DNA of 64,000 nt from Paralvinella palmiformis (taxonomy: Eukaryota > Annelida > Polychaeta > Terebellida > Alvinellidae). The notes under the pieces were generated by a model. The model made no database searches. It worked only from the letters and a program-made list of their open reading frames with translations, and had not been told where the DNA came from. The position numbers and the translations under genes were made by a program. The DNA is taken from assembly GCA_025642065.1 (NCBI GenBank), contig JAODUP010000424.1, forward strand, positions 1 to 64,000, read 5' to 3'. The first letter of the stretch is position 1. Every line of letters starts with the position of its first letter. Shown one piece after another: positions 49,249-60,952 of this stretch.

Positions 49249-50807
49249 GATAACAATCAACATTATTATTAGATGGCATCAAAAGTAATATGAAATAGAT
49301 AGGTTTTTAATTTGGACTTAAAAGGTGCTATGGTCAAAACAGATCTTATGTGTTCCGGGAGATGGATGCGTCAATTCAGTCCAGGGACACTAAAAGCAGC
49401 ATATTTATGCAACTGTAATTTGGTCTTTGGGATCTTCAATAGTGACAAATTATCTGACCTCTGTCGATGACCAGACTGTTTCACTTGTATTGCTTTGTAC
49501 GTGATTAGTAGTATCTTGAATACAGTGGATTATCTCAATTGTACTTGTCGTCATTTGTTACATGATGTGCAGTACAATTCTATATACATTACAGTTGGTT
49601 AATCCATCTGTCTGGTATTCCTATGAGGAATGAGTTGCCATAACCCATCCTTGATGCAACAGTAGGGATCCAAAAACTGACTCATGTGGTACATTAAAAA
49701 TAAGACCTATTATATCTGAGATGGCTTGGCATATTGATATTATCAGATATATATATACTGTTTTCATTCACAAAATAAAATATCAAAATGTGATCCTTAG
49801 ATATTCACTGAGATGATGTGCTAAAAATTCAATTCACAGAGATGTCTTTTAACAGGAATATCTTGGGGAATATCAGGAACTTTATTTCTGCTGCAAGTAA
49901 ATTTTATTGTTTCTGATAAATAAATAAATAAATATATACAGTTACCTATACACAGTAAATCTAGTTCATGATCTATCACCATTGGAGCTTGACGTAATAT
50001 ATCCAACTCTTTTTTTACAGTTAGACTGCCATCTAATATGTCTGCAAATTTATGCATGCATACCGTCAGCTTACCAAGCTTGTCCTGTCGGCATTTCAAA
50101 ATAAATATATGACACATTAAAAGAGGTACACATCTTTGAAACTGTAATCTTATGAAAGATGCTATAGGACAAATGTCCTTAGTTATGTAGAAGAAAGGAT
50201 CTAAATGAGAATTAGTTAACTATCACTAAACAAAACTGTTTAAATGTCACAATCTTTACTACAAATGGACAGTAGTAATCGTTAGTTCTAAAAAGACATT
50301 TCTAACTTTCATACCTTAATATATACTAAATATTTAGCAGAAATAGACATCTGATAACAAGTGATATTAGTGTCTTTGCAATCTGCAAGTGATTTTGGAG
50401 ATGTGCCAGTGTGGTGAAGTTGCTGAAGAAACTGACACTTCCCTTCAAGTATGCTGTTAATGAAAAGATTGCATCTAAATGATTGTGTAACAGATCAAAA
50501 CGGCAAAATAGTCCAGAAATAATTGTAGTTAAACATTATAGAGCTTGTTGCACTATACAGTATTAAATAATGCTACATCAGGAAAACAGTGATAGTGGTT
50601 AATATACAAGCTATTATATAAGCATGCACATAATTACCTGAACACAAGAATGCCTTTTCCAATCAGAGAAATCAGTAACTTGTTGTCATGTGTCACAAAT
50701 GATGTTACTTGACCTTCCAGTTCCTTGGTGTAAATTTTAAATCTGCACTGTTTTAGGTTATGAAGTACCGTGCTATCAGAAGGTATGCTAAGAACGGATT
50801 TATCCAT
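46961..50807 (-). CDS. WD-like beta-propeller protein, family not recognised
   Basis: Five coding exons join in phase on the minus strand: 50807-50638, 50453-50315, 50084-49946, 48994-48938, 47661-46961 (401 aa). The start is the first ATG after an in-frame TAA about 40 bp upstream. The protein shows repeated beta-blade texture: VTSFVTHDNKLLISLIGKGI, then SRSGLSVYDLRQ, NFHLVGNFVAVFH, NVTFWNMKEQKTILCI, SDDDHLLIYGTKSGCIFGMS and LDYMAGGLLAVVYEKGNLAV. An acidic loop (EFLDVEEEEDCSLCEKDD) sits between blades. No signal peptide or membrane segment is evident. A scaffold role would be usual for such folds, but no function is assigned. The 57-bp exon 4 is the least certain join; a different exon candidate lies at 48838-48771. 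Intron 4 contains a SINE. Confidence 0.8.
48064..48428 (-). mobile_element. SINE family A copy 2
   Basis: Nearly identical to 36015-36389 in the same orientation, with tRNA-like A-box (GGTGGCCTAGCGGTTAAGCA) and B-box (GGTTCGAACCCC) at its head. It differs by a few substitutions and a short indel near 48130 and 48237. It lies in intron 4 of the propeller gene, on the same strand as that gene. Confidence 0.85.
48771..48838 (-). other. Candidate cassette or alternative exon of the propeller gene
   Basis: AG precedes 48838 and a strong GGTAAGG donor follows 48771. The frame AMRLLDLCNNLNAINSTV is open and leaves phase 1, which fits the next exon (47661). Its entry phase (0) does not fit the 48938 donor in the reading used for the main model. 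It could be an alternative first exon, since it contains an ATG. Confidence 0.35.
49208..49246. repeat. (AT)n microsatellite in propeller intron 3
   Basis: About 18 AT units. Confidence 0.9.
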
Positions 50808-51094
50808 GTTGACTGATCCAATCTGAATAATTAATGACCCTGATATAACGTATTATAGGTTTCTGCAGTTCTAGGCATTCTGAAAAAGACAACCTGGAGA
50901 TAGATATTAATAATACTAAAATGAGACTCATAATCATCTTCAGATTTACGATTTATTTGTGAAATGTTAAAGCGCTGAATAGAATATTTTAAACATTAAT
51001 GCATTATTTATCAAGATAACGCGAATGGTTTTTTAATGAATAAAACTCGAGAGAATGTAAAATTTAATCAGCATCTACCAATGATTTTGGCAAC

Positions 51095-51440
51095 GAGTGA
51101 TAATAATATAATAATAATAATGGCCGAAATGGCTGGCGACCTGAAATGAGGGTAATTTGCTTGTAGTTCGGGGAGTATCCCCAGGCTGTCGCTTGTTTGG
51201 CACAGCCTATATGAGGGAGAGACGCATATGGTCTGTAATTTATAGCTTCCCCACGGAGACTAATTTTAAATAAATTTAGAATATATGGTTGGGGTTCGGT
51301 GGAGAAAACCTTGCCAGTTGCCTGGCTGGATGAAAAACTCCTCCTACTATAGTGCCACAGATGAGACACGAACCTGCGACCTGCCACACGGAATGACCGT
51401 AGCCATAGGTAAATAGTGTCATGCTCTACCCATGAGGGCA
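51095..51440 (-). mobile_element. SINE family B copy, carrying the GTCGC..CACAGCC module
   Basis: The body matches 25370-25745 (GGCCGAAATGGCTGGCGACC, CCCCACGGAGACTA, GTGGAGAAAACCTTGCCAGT). The minus-strand head has a B-box-like GCAGGTTCGTGTCTC and GGGTAGAGCATGACAC. Within it, 51155-51210 is the module CCCCAGGCTGTCGCTTG..CACAGCC that is also found in family A. Confidence 0.75.
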
Positions 51441-53285
51441 AAGAAGCGGCGATAGTGATTTGTTATTGACAAATTTATTGTTCACGTGACTGAGTAGGTT
51501 TATTTACATTGGTATCCACTGTTTCAGTGTATGTTTGTACATTGTGAGAAATGCTGCATATTGGTGTATGTACTGACCATGTAGAATATATTAGCTGCCT
51601 ATATATAACCGGTGCATGGTGATGCACATCTGCCTTATACTACATACAGTCAGAACTGAGCCTTTTGGGTCAGACTTTATGTAGCTTCATAATACATATT
51701 TTAGGCATTAAGTGATTTTCTTCTAATCAAGATATAATATGCATTTTAGCAACAAAAGAATTGTCCCAAACAATTAGTCAATAGTTCAGTTTGTTAACTT
51801 TGATATGTTTAAAAAAAAGTGAAATAAGAACATTATGGTTAGTTCAATATTAAATGCATACAATGATTAATCTCAAATGAGGAATTATGTTACATTATCA
51901 GTGGTAGTACTGGATTATGTGGTTGCATAAGTGTTAACAATTATTGTTCTACTCCCCAAAACAAGACAGACACTGAATAGAAGCAACCACCTGCAACAGT
52001 CAGAAGCAGTTATTAATGTGCCTTACTACTTCAATGATAAAGACGCAAATTTGTCTATAATTTAATGATTCCAAATAAATATATTTAGAATTTGAAATAG
52101 ATGTTCTAGGTGAAAATATATCAGTCACACATAATGGCCATGAATTAGTAAAGATAATATAGTCTAACATTTGGTATGGTATAAAATTGGGCAGGTTATA
52201 TAGGGTCAACATGTAATTGAAGTTTAGGTAAATACGTTTGAGGGAAAACCACTGATAATTGCTAATCAACTTTACTATTGCTTAAAACATAGATACCAGC
52301 AAATAAATATATAACAGTACCACATTTTCACTTTTGGTTGTTACAGGCAAGATATTCATGGTTGATAATTGCAATATATTTACAGAAGAACAACTGGAAG
52401 ATGGTGGAAAGCTAAACCAATCATGGTATACCAGTTTTTCCTCCCTTTTCAAATAAATAACCAAGCCCATAAACATTTTTATTATTGCACATGCACACTA
52501 CTCATCAAAAAATTAAATTCAGTAAAAATATGTTTATGGGTTTGATCATTGTTTACAGCTTAATGGTTTGTTAACTTTTATCATTGGCACTTTCCACAAA
52601 TTAACTGTTCCCCAAGAAGTTGTAACATATACAATAATCTACATTTTTCCTTAAAAGAATTGAAACAAAATACTAAATGTACAAACTTTGAAAAACACGC
52701 ATTAAAACATGTGTGACTGTTTATTGATAAACAGTATATTGCACGGTTTTTCAATTTCTAAGCTTCAGTTAAAACAGCTAGACTTCAGAAAACACCCAAC
52801 AGCAAATCTTGATAATGCTAATAACATCACCTAACTGATCTAAATTTTAAACAAAAATTAGTACTTGGCCAAATACAGCCAAGCTGCTGGGAGCTGTTAC
52901 ATAATAGGTGTTCACTCTAGGCACACACTGAACAAAATAGCTAGATCTCAAACTTCTAAATGAAAATGTAATGGAATATAATGTTATGCATGTGTTCACA
53001 CACACACACACACACACACTTAAACATCACTAGCATAGTTAGATATGTTGAAAAGTATTATAATATAAAAGATTAAGGGAATTTAGTTGCTGTAATATTT
53101 ATTTTATTATTTCATTGGTTATTAAAACAAATAGTGAAAACATAGATTTTATGAAGTTAACACACACACACACACATATATATATATATTTACAAACAGT
53201 AAAATTAGTTAGAATGAGGATGCATGTGTATCTGTTTTTTATTTGTTATGCCACTGTGTTGTATCGATAATGGTGCAGTTAAGGG
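51441..53285. other. Intergenic DNA, nothing recognised
   Basis: Short random frames only (for example 52000-52476). (CA)n lies at about 52998-53018 and (CA)n-(TA)n at about 53159-53190. Confidence 0.5.
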
Positions 53286-54432
53286 CAGGGTTGTTTGATT
53301 TAAATCTAGTTATTTAAATAAAATCCTCTAAAAAAATCACTGGTTTTGATGTTTTTAAATTGGATTTTATTCATGCTTTTTTACAATTTGGCTGCGATTT
53401 AATTCGCAATATTAAATGTAAAATTGTGATTTTTATATATTTTAAATTAGTTGTTGCAAATTAAATCCTTTGGCAGCCATAGACATGCAGATATATCTAC
53501 ACTTTACATTACCTGCTCTGTATAGCGCTGAACAGGAAAGTGCTGATATTATTATTAGATTTTGTGATGCTGGACACATTACAATCATTTTGGATTTGTA
53601 TTTATTTGTGCTGGTGGTGCACTGGTGAGTTTAACACTAAAACTTTGGCCAGGCAAAAGCAAGACGGTGTGTGACTGTATTATTAGAAATGCAGATTTCC
53701 TCATCAGGCTGAAGCCAATCTCAATGGCACTTGATCGTGTCCAAAGTGATACTTATATGATTAGTGAGACTGCAGATCTGGACGGACCCAGAGAAAACAT
53801 TCGAAGAGAACAATCAACCTATCAGCATCCTAAAACACGCAAAGGACTGTTACAATCAAGCAATGATAGATTCCAATTTTTTTAGCTAATCTGTTAGATC
53901 CTCGATATAAGGGCAATGATTTATGCGTTGATGAAACAGACAAGGCCATGGAACATATACTGAAAACCTATGCTTTGTCTGGTATAATAAAGTGATTAAT
54001 TTTATTTATGTTTCTATGTATGTGTTATACTTATAGTGGATATAACGTAGAGCTTGAATAAATGTATCCTTCTATATATATCATGACTATTTAATATTTT
54101 ATAATTGCACAATACAAACATATATAAGCGGTTTGAATGATTTGATGCATTGTGAAAAAAAGGATTTTTATCAACCCTGGTTATGGGTGGTTGCATTCTA
54201 TTCAAAGTTATCTGATTTACAAACAAATACAAACAAGTCAAGTTAGACAACAGGGTTGCATAAAAAAATCATGATTTAAACAAATTTGAAATCGATTTTT
54301 TTTTAAAAACAACAATCCTAACACACTGATTAGTATGACTTGTTAGAATAACAATAAATACAATGATCATAAAAATCAAATGAAACAAATGAAGTGATTT
54401 AAATCATGATTTAAATCAAACAACTACGGCTG
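53286..54432 (+). mobile_element. hAT transposon relic with transposase fragment
   Basis: The left end begins CAGGGTTGTTTGATTTAAAT. The right end contains GATTTAAATCAAACAACTACG followed by GCTG, i.e. the same terminus inverted with a small insertion. The plus frames at about 53680-53990 read IRNADFLIRLKPISMALDRV, then SNDRFQFF, then LDPRYKGND and ILKTYALSG across stops. This is the hAT C-terminal layout (LKP...ALD..Q.D...I..A; ...NLLDPRYKG). Only the C-terminal piece is seen. Confidence 0.65.
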
Positions 54433-54536
54433 ATACAAGAAAAAAATCTGGATCTTTATCAACCCTGGTTAAGGGTGGTTGCAATGTATTCAAAGTTATC
54501 TGCTTTACAAATAAATATAAACAAGACAGGTTCGTC
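54165..54536. repeat. Direct duplication of ~75 bp around a hAT end
   Basis: 54171-54245 and 54457-54536 share CAACCCTGGTTA, GGGTGGTTGCA, TTCAAAGTTATCTG and TTTACAAA, then AACAAG in the same order. The 210 bp between them contains the GATTTAAATC-rich hAT terminus. Also the two minus-strand frames end with similar peptides (LYLFVNQITLNRMQPP and LYLFVKQITLNTLQPP). Confidence 0.7.
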
Positions 54537-55740
54537 AACTTTGTAGGTCCCCCAATATTGCTGTAAGCTGACAAGGCATCAGTCTCGTGTTCCTTACCCC
54601 ACGTAGTTGCAGCATCATGCAAAGGCTTACAACTGTCACTGCAGATGCCTTTTACCAGGGATGCAGATGGGTGGTCAAGCCTCGTATGGAATGTGCTGGT
54701 GAAGCTGTGATGTGCCCTGCACACATCTGAAACTATGCTGTACAAGCAGCTTGATTCACCGTGCTTTTCGCAACATACTTAACCTCAGCATCAGTCACTA
54801 CAAGGGAGGCCAGTATCTCCTCAACCTCAGAGCTGAGCTCAGTCAAGGTTGTACTGGCGGTGGTACACTCTTGCTTGTACAGGTGATGTCAACTGTTGCA
54901 ACAAAGACTCCAGTTCGGCTGTTGTCTTCAAGCAGAATGGTTGGTACTGCTCCTTGAACAGGCTTAAGCCGACTGGTTTACGTGAACAGCTGGCAAGGCT
55001 ATCCAGCAACTTGATTTCTTCTTTGTCAGTAGAAATCCTTGGAGCAGCATATCTGTTCTGCTTACTTTGTTGACATAACTTCTTGTTGGCAGACTTCTTG
55101 TAGAACTGGATGCAGTGCACTGGATCTGGTTTCACTTTCTTCACAAAGTCATTGTTCCAGTAGCATGGCAACTCGGTACACCCACGTCTGGTGTAACCAA
55201 GACGTACTGCTGCTTCAACCTTGAACCACAACGCTGTCTGAAACCAAGTCTGAAACAGGACAATACAACAAATAAATAAACAATTTTATTTTGGTTGTTA
55301 AAATAAGTTACTACACTTATAGTCTGCTGTGAGATCAAACACAATAATACAGTAACTGCTTTAAAATAAATAAGAATGCTGAGATTTCCTCAGTTCATAC
55401 ATATAATTATGTAATGTGTACATGTACAATAAATCATGCTATTATAATAAAATACAGGCTAAAAGCCAGCTTAATCATATTTATGTTAAAGGCTTTTTGA
55501 AACACCTTTTATTTTAAGTATAATTTAACAGTAAAAAAGATTTAATGTGGTTACTTACCCAGCCATACAATCACAGTGTGCTGCTGTCACAATCCTGTCC
55601 TTTTCGTGTAAGCCAATCCGTGGATCATGCGGAGTGTCGTTTACCCTCTGTGATGGTGTTACATCTGCCTTAAGAATGCAGTGAGGGCTGTCTATTGGTT
55701 TGTAGTAAACTGTAAAGCAGTTTTCACCCAGCCAGACTCA
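54537..55740 (-). pseudogene. SWIM-finger/YqaJ-recombinase-type gene, broken
   Basis: The minus-strand pieces run in the order of a metazoan SWIM + YqaJ-exonuclease protein. 55720-55559 reads ENCFTVYYKP, then RIGLHEKDRIVTAAHCDCMA (first half of the SWIM motif, C-x-C), then a GTAAGT donor. Next comes LWFKVEAAVRLGYTRRGCTE, then WNNDFVKKVKPDPV at 55235-55115, and an acidic linker. Then CAGHITAS near 54715 and LDHPSASLVKGICSDSCKPL with AATTWGKEHETDALSAY at 54680-54560 (YqaJ start). The second SWIM half (C-x-H) is missing: the acceptor side reads LGF/RQR before a frame break, consistent with a deletion of about a dozen bases. There is a stop after QAACTA. These genes are often spread by mobile elements. 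Confidence 0.65.
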
Positions 55741-55812
55741 AATTGGTTGTGAGCCTCGAGACTCCGTTGATTTCGCATGGACTCTCTCGTGCTTACACCA
55801 GGGGTCTCGATC

Positions 55813-56577
55813 AGGTATGGGGTCAAATACATTTGTATTTATACTTGAAAGTATTTACATACTTTTTAAAAGTATTTGAACTTACCGAAAAGTAGTTGTA
55901 TTTAAAAACTTTCACAAAGTATTTGATTTTTCAAATACATCTTCAAATACATTAAAATACTTTTCTAAAATTATTTCATGTGTTGATTTGAATATTTTTT
56001 TCAGGAAATAATCTTATCACTGAATTGTACACACACACAACCATGAAGGAATTGTCTTCTCTCTATGATCATAAGGAATTGCAATTAATGATATATTTTA
56101 TGTAATGACTTCTGATGGCTTCCTTGTCAATCAAACGGAGATTATCCTCTATTATATTTAGTATAATTAGAAGGGATCAAAGGATAATATGAAACATCTT
56201 GTGAGTAAGTCCAATGAGCAGATCTCATCTTTCCTATAAAAGGACTAACCTTCCAGCATATATCATTCATTATTCCAGCTGATACACCCTGACATTCCTA
56301 CAAGAATTTTGAACATCTTATGTTCCTCAGGTGTAATCAACAACAAAATTCATAAATTGATGTGACAAATCTAGTTGATGCTGTGATGTTATGTAATGTG
56401 TGTATCAGAATAAAAAGCAAAGGAAAAACAATGAATTTGTTCTTTTCATTTGAAAAGTATTTGTATTTGAAATACATCCAAAAGTATTTGTATTTAAATA
56501 CATTTACAAATGAATGATTTGACCAAAAGAAAAGTATTTGTATTTAAATATATTTCAATATATTTGACCCCATACCT
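55813..56577. mobile_element. Nonautonomous element of AAGTATTTGTATTT type
   Basis: The ends are AGGTATGGGGTCAAATACAT and, reverse-complemented, AAGGTATGGGGTCAAATATA. Subterminal regions are arrays of AAGTATTTGTATTTAAATAC-like words on both sides. About 0.77 kb, no transposase. Confidence 0.75.
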
Positions 56578-57129
56578 TATATATATATATACTACACCAC
56601 ATGTAAGTGTTAACGTGGTAAAAAATTGCAAAAGCCTAACCACAAGATGCTTTTACTTTTTAGCTAACAAGGTATTTGATGATATCAAGTGGTGGATCAT
56701 AGTCTTGGGTGAATCCCCATGTAAAAGTGTATTTTGTAATCATCAAAGATGTGTTTATATTCCACTGTCCAGTAGGAGCCTTGAAACAAATATTTTTGCT
56801 TAGTTCCACCCAGCAGTGGTCAGATCCTGTGTTTACTTTCACAACCCTGCTGGGTCCTAAACCACTTACATATGGTAAGTTTACAAAAGATCTCAAATTG
56901 TTATTAAAACAGTTAGGGCTGGAGACAGGCTAAAATAGTCAAAGTTTTCAGAGAGGAGGGGCAGTTTTTGCTCCAGATTGGCATTCCTGGTGAGATGATA
57001 AAATTTATTATCTCCTAATAGCAATATCTCTATATAGATTACTGGTATGCTATGTGTTGTGGGCAGAGTCCATGGTACCATTTTAATTGGTTAAATGCTC
57101 ACATGGTGTGCCACAGTCAGTGTGCATAT

Positions 57130-57179
<50 letters not shown>

Positions 57180-57340
57180 AACCAAAGTTCTGGATAATTT
57201 TGGTTCCAGTACATGTAAGTGTTAACTTTGTAAAATGGTAAATTAATTTGTGGATAAAAATTTTTGTAAGAACCTTCAATTCCAAAATTCCATTTTTTTT
57301 AAAATAATCAATCCCAATTCCGGAACTGAATTGTCCCCAT
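56578..57340. other. Unassigned DNA with overlapping open frames; (AT)n at 57131-57176
   Basis: Frames of 62-78 residues occur on the minus strand (57081-56893, 56896-56660), for example NTGSDHCWVELSKN and TFTWGFTQDYDPPL. They look protein-like but match no family I know. They could be remnants of a mobile-element ORF adjoining the LINE ORF1 piece. Confidence 0.35.
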
Positions 57341-57840
57341 GTCTGATTTAGATTCTATCAGCCAACATAAGGAAATTAAACTCCGAGATTGGGAGAAGGA
57401 GCTAAAATCTAAAGAAAGGCTCCTCAGGGATAGGGAGAGAAACGTCAAATCTCAAGAAAATGAACTGGTCAAGTAATCATAACAAATAACATAAGTATGG
57501 AACCTGGAGAATGATGTTAAAACACTGAAAGATGAAAATAGTATCCTATAACTGAGATCCATGGATCCCGTAGCTAGTCAAAATGGTGGAACTCCTCAAC
57601 ATGGCACTGTTGACTTACTGGCCAAGATATCAGACCTGCAAATGGAAGTCTCATATGTGCATTCCCATCTTAGAATGCATGAACTTAGACATGATCTGTG
57701 TGATCGCATAGACCATAAAATGGCACAAAATGGCCAATTATATTACCTCACTACTCTTGAGTTCTTAACTAGACATTATCTACATGCAGTACAATGCAGA
57801 AGAGCTCAATATTATAGAATCATGAACTACACCTGATGGT
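57341..57840 (+). pseudogene. LINE ORF1-like coiled-coil fragment
   Basis: The frame at 57341-57475 reads QHKEIKLRDWEKELKSKERL then RDRERNVKSQENELVK, a strongly charged heptad-like coiled coil. A second frame, 57561-57836, gives LLAKISDLQMEVSYVHSHLR. Inference: this arrangement resembles the N-terminal ORF of invertebrate non-LTR elements. The two parts are separated by stops. Confidence 0.5.
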
Positions 57841-58010
57841 GGTTCTCCTGATATAGGAGGAAACTACAATTACTAGTTGCCTTACACCAAAGGCTATTTA
57901 TAACAAGACGTGTTACTTCGCGTTTTAACATGGGACGCCATTTTGAATTCATGGAGCGCCAGGGCCCTAGCGACTGGAGGTAGATTGTCACGGACAGCAC
58001 CCTTCGTTAA

Positions 58011-59372
58011 CATGGCGCCTAATGGCACTGGTTCATTCTGCGCTGCTTTTGGCTGCAGTAACAGAAATAGTATGCACAAATAAAGACATCCCCGAAAGGA
58101 AATGAAAGCTAGTGTAAAAAATTGAAATGATCTGGCTTTTTAAAAATAAACTTAATAAAGGATATTTAAAAAATAAGCATAACAATTTGAAGTAGACACA
58201 CCCCTATTTGACATGACCCATTCAGTAGGCCCAAGCAGGATCTATCTAGATCTATATTTGTTTCAGACAAAATCTGATTAAATTTTATTGAACAATATCA
58301 ACCTATTAATCACAAAATGGGTATGTAAGATATACATAAGCTTACAGTTAAATGTACTGGAGCCACTGAAGATGTTATGGGTGGGAGGTATATTTTACTT
58401 TATTATTGTTAATAATATAAGTGGACTTCTATTCTAAAATGAGATTACTATAATCAGATAATTTATCCCTAATTACAATAATTATAAGTAGCTGAGTATT
58501 TACATGATCACCTGCATCCATATTTATTTTTAAACATAAGCAATTGGTACTTATTGATATATATATGGATTTCTATTTATAATTTAAAGGTTATGAAATT
58601 AATTATTAAATACCTCAACTAGTGGTAGAAACATTCATTTTGTAATTTTTTCTATTGACAGAAGTAAAAGATGGGTTATTAATTGTTATCATTCAGATAT
58701 ATGATGAGGAAAGATTTAAATTACTTGAATACTAATTGTAGAATGTATATGATATGCATTTCACTGAAACGGAATTCATGAACCAGACAACTTATCTAGA
58801 ATGCTATACAATCTATTTTTGATGTAGCAAATCCACTGCATGCATCAAAGAGGAAGGTATTAACAGATAGGAGACCTATACAGGAGACAGGGCCAGCTGT
58901 GATGGTAATTAATATTTATAAATATTAATGGTGAAAATTAGTATTATAAAATTAATTAAATAAGAAACAAGGCATCAAACCCATGAAATTTTGTCAGCCC
59001 ATTTCATATCTTAATACAAAAAAAAGGATTACCAGCACCTGAATTAATACTTGAATGTTCAGCTCATGTGCTTTAATTGGTATACTTCTCTTCATAGCTT
59101 AAATGCATATCAAATCAAATGCTTTAACCAACTTGAAAAAAAGGAAAACATGTGTTTACACATTGTGTATCCACATGGTTCAAGTCATTATTTTACAAGG
59201 TATTGTTCTGTTTCAGTCCTTGAAGTTCTATGATGATGAGATACCATGTAAACAGGCCAATCTCTTGGTTACAGATTTACTGGTGTTATCTGTTACAGTA
59301 GTCAATGCATGTGTCTATTACATCTCTGGGTATATTCTGTCTAACTATAAACAGTTCACTGATCTGGACTAA
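58011..59372 (+). CDS. Candidate spliced gene with THAP-like start (doubtful)
   Basis: Exon candidates: 58011-58066 (MAPNGTGSFCAAFGCSNRN, ending at a GTATGC donor), 58828-58904 (NPLHASKRKVLTDRRPIQET), and 59217-59372 (SLKFYDDEIPCKQANLLVTD then hydrophobic LLVLSVTVVNACVYYISGYI and a stop). The phases agree (1, then 0). The first exon has the C-x(2-4)-C start of a THAP zinc finger (CAAFGCSNRN), but the remaining zinc ligands and AVPTIF-type residues are absent. An exon may therefore be missing between 58070 and 58820, or the unit may be a P-element/THAP9-like relic. Exons 2 and 3 are duplicated, inverted, at 63795-63252. Confidence 0.35.
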
Positions 59373-60709
59373 ATGTCATATTTTTGTAGTAGTGGTTGTT
59401 TAGAGCTGGAAGCAATTTGGGTTATTCTGTCCATTTGATAACAAATGACTGATTGTAACTATAGATGAACCCGTGGCACAAGAGATTTGATGCCGCTTAT
59501 TGTATGAAAGTACTAATTTCTCTATCTCTAACGTGTTAACGCAAACATAAACATTGTTAATATTCCATGTATATTCTTTGTTCTCAGCTGGGCAGGCCTG
59601 TATTGCATGGTCTATATTATTGAGGTGTAGACTTTAAATGAACTTATAATTTTTTAAGTTAATATATGATAAATGGACATTATGAATATATGGTGAATTG
59701 TGTTATGGTTGTGTTATAATAGCTGTATATATCATTATATGTATATATCCAAATAAATAAAAATTTATGGACTATGATAAACTGACATGATGAAAGTGTG
59801 TTTGTATGCATTTACCTCATATATATCTAATTGATTTTAATTAAAAAAACTTTACGCCTTCCACACACAAAGCTGTGAAATAACTTAAACCACGTTCAAT
59901 TATTTTATGATCAGTTCTCAAGTGATCGCAAATTGTAGGTTATGAATCAATTAAGTGACTGGAATTATTTAATTACAGTTTCAGAGCTTCGTTTCCTTCA
60001 ATATCATGTGTGCACAATTAAAGTGTTAATTAATAAAAGAGTATGTGATCATGTAACATATAGTACTAGTATTGGCAATTTATTTCAACCATGCACACAC
60101 ATGTACAAGATCACATGTGGACAACCAGAGAGCTTTTGTTTATCAGATAAATACCTCCGGTCGCTGGAGGCGCCACTGGTTCAAAATTCAACATGGTGCG
60201 GCAAGAGTAACACCTCTATATTTATAAGCTCTCTGCTTACACTTAGAGGGAAGCTGGGCACTGAATCATATACAGTTCATGTGTGAAAATGACTCGCGTC
60301 GATCTCGTGCCACTTATTTGGTTGTTAAAGTGGTATTCCTATGTTTTGTTATGTATAATTAAATGGTCGGCTTAAATAGACTCTGGTTGCTGGACATGTT
60401 TGAGTTGTGCATGTAAACAACGTTGGTACATGAAGTTGTAGTCGCTTCATTCAATACAATAAAACATTGGAATACATGTCATACAGTCGGACCGTTGTCG
60501 TAGTCGACCTGCAGAAGATCTTCGGCTTCTTGACAGAATACAAGAATGGCAACCGCTCTACCCACTAGCTCCTGTGAGCATGTGCCCACCTATATGGACC
60601 ACGAGTGTAGGCCTACGTGGGTGGACTGTTACTCGGTATTGTTATTCAAAATAACCCGTTTGATATTAATATTATTCCAATTGACTATAGGCCACTGTAG
60701 GCCCTATGA

Positions 60710-60741
<32 letters not shown>

Positions 60742-60952
60742 ATAATTATATATAGTAATCAACATGGGCTGAGATCACACAAATATGCATCTACAATAAA
60801 CACTTTAATACAATATGGGCCGAAATCAACATATATTTATGATACCCACGTCGATCTCGTGGGAAGAGTTCGAAATGGGCGGAGGACACTAATTAAAATT
60901 ATTAATTTGTGACTAAATATACAACTCATGTTACCAGAAATTAAAGCATACG
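58623..60952 (+). repeat. Left arm of right-edge inverted repeat
   Basis: Matches the reverse complement of about 61530-64000. 58623 pairs with 64000 and 60950 with about 61535. Most of the arm is near identical, but there are single-base changes and several replaced segments (60255-60305, 60775-60785, 60860-60905). Confidence 0.9.
60712..60740. repeat. (AT)n-(GT)n microsatellite in left arm
   Basis: AT units followed by GTGTGTG. The mirror tract at about 61899-61935 is pure AT and of different length. Confidence 0.85.
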
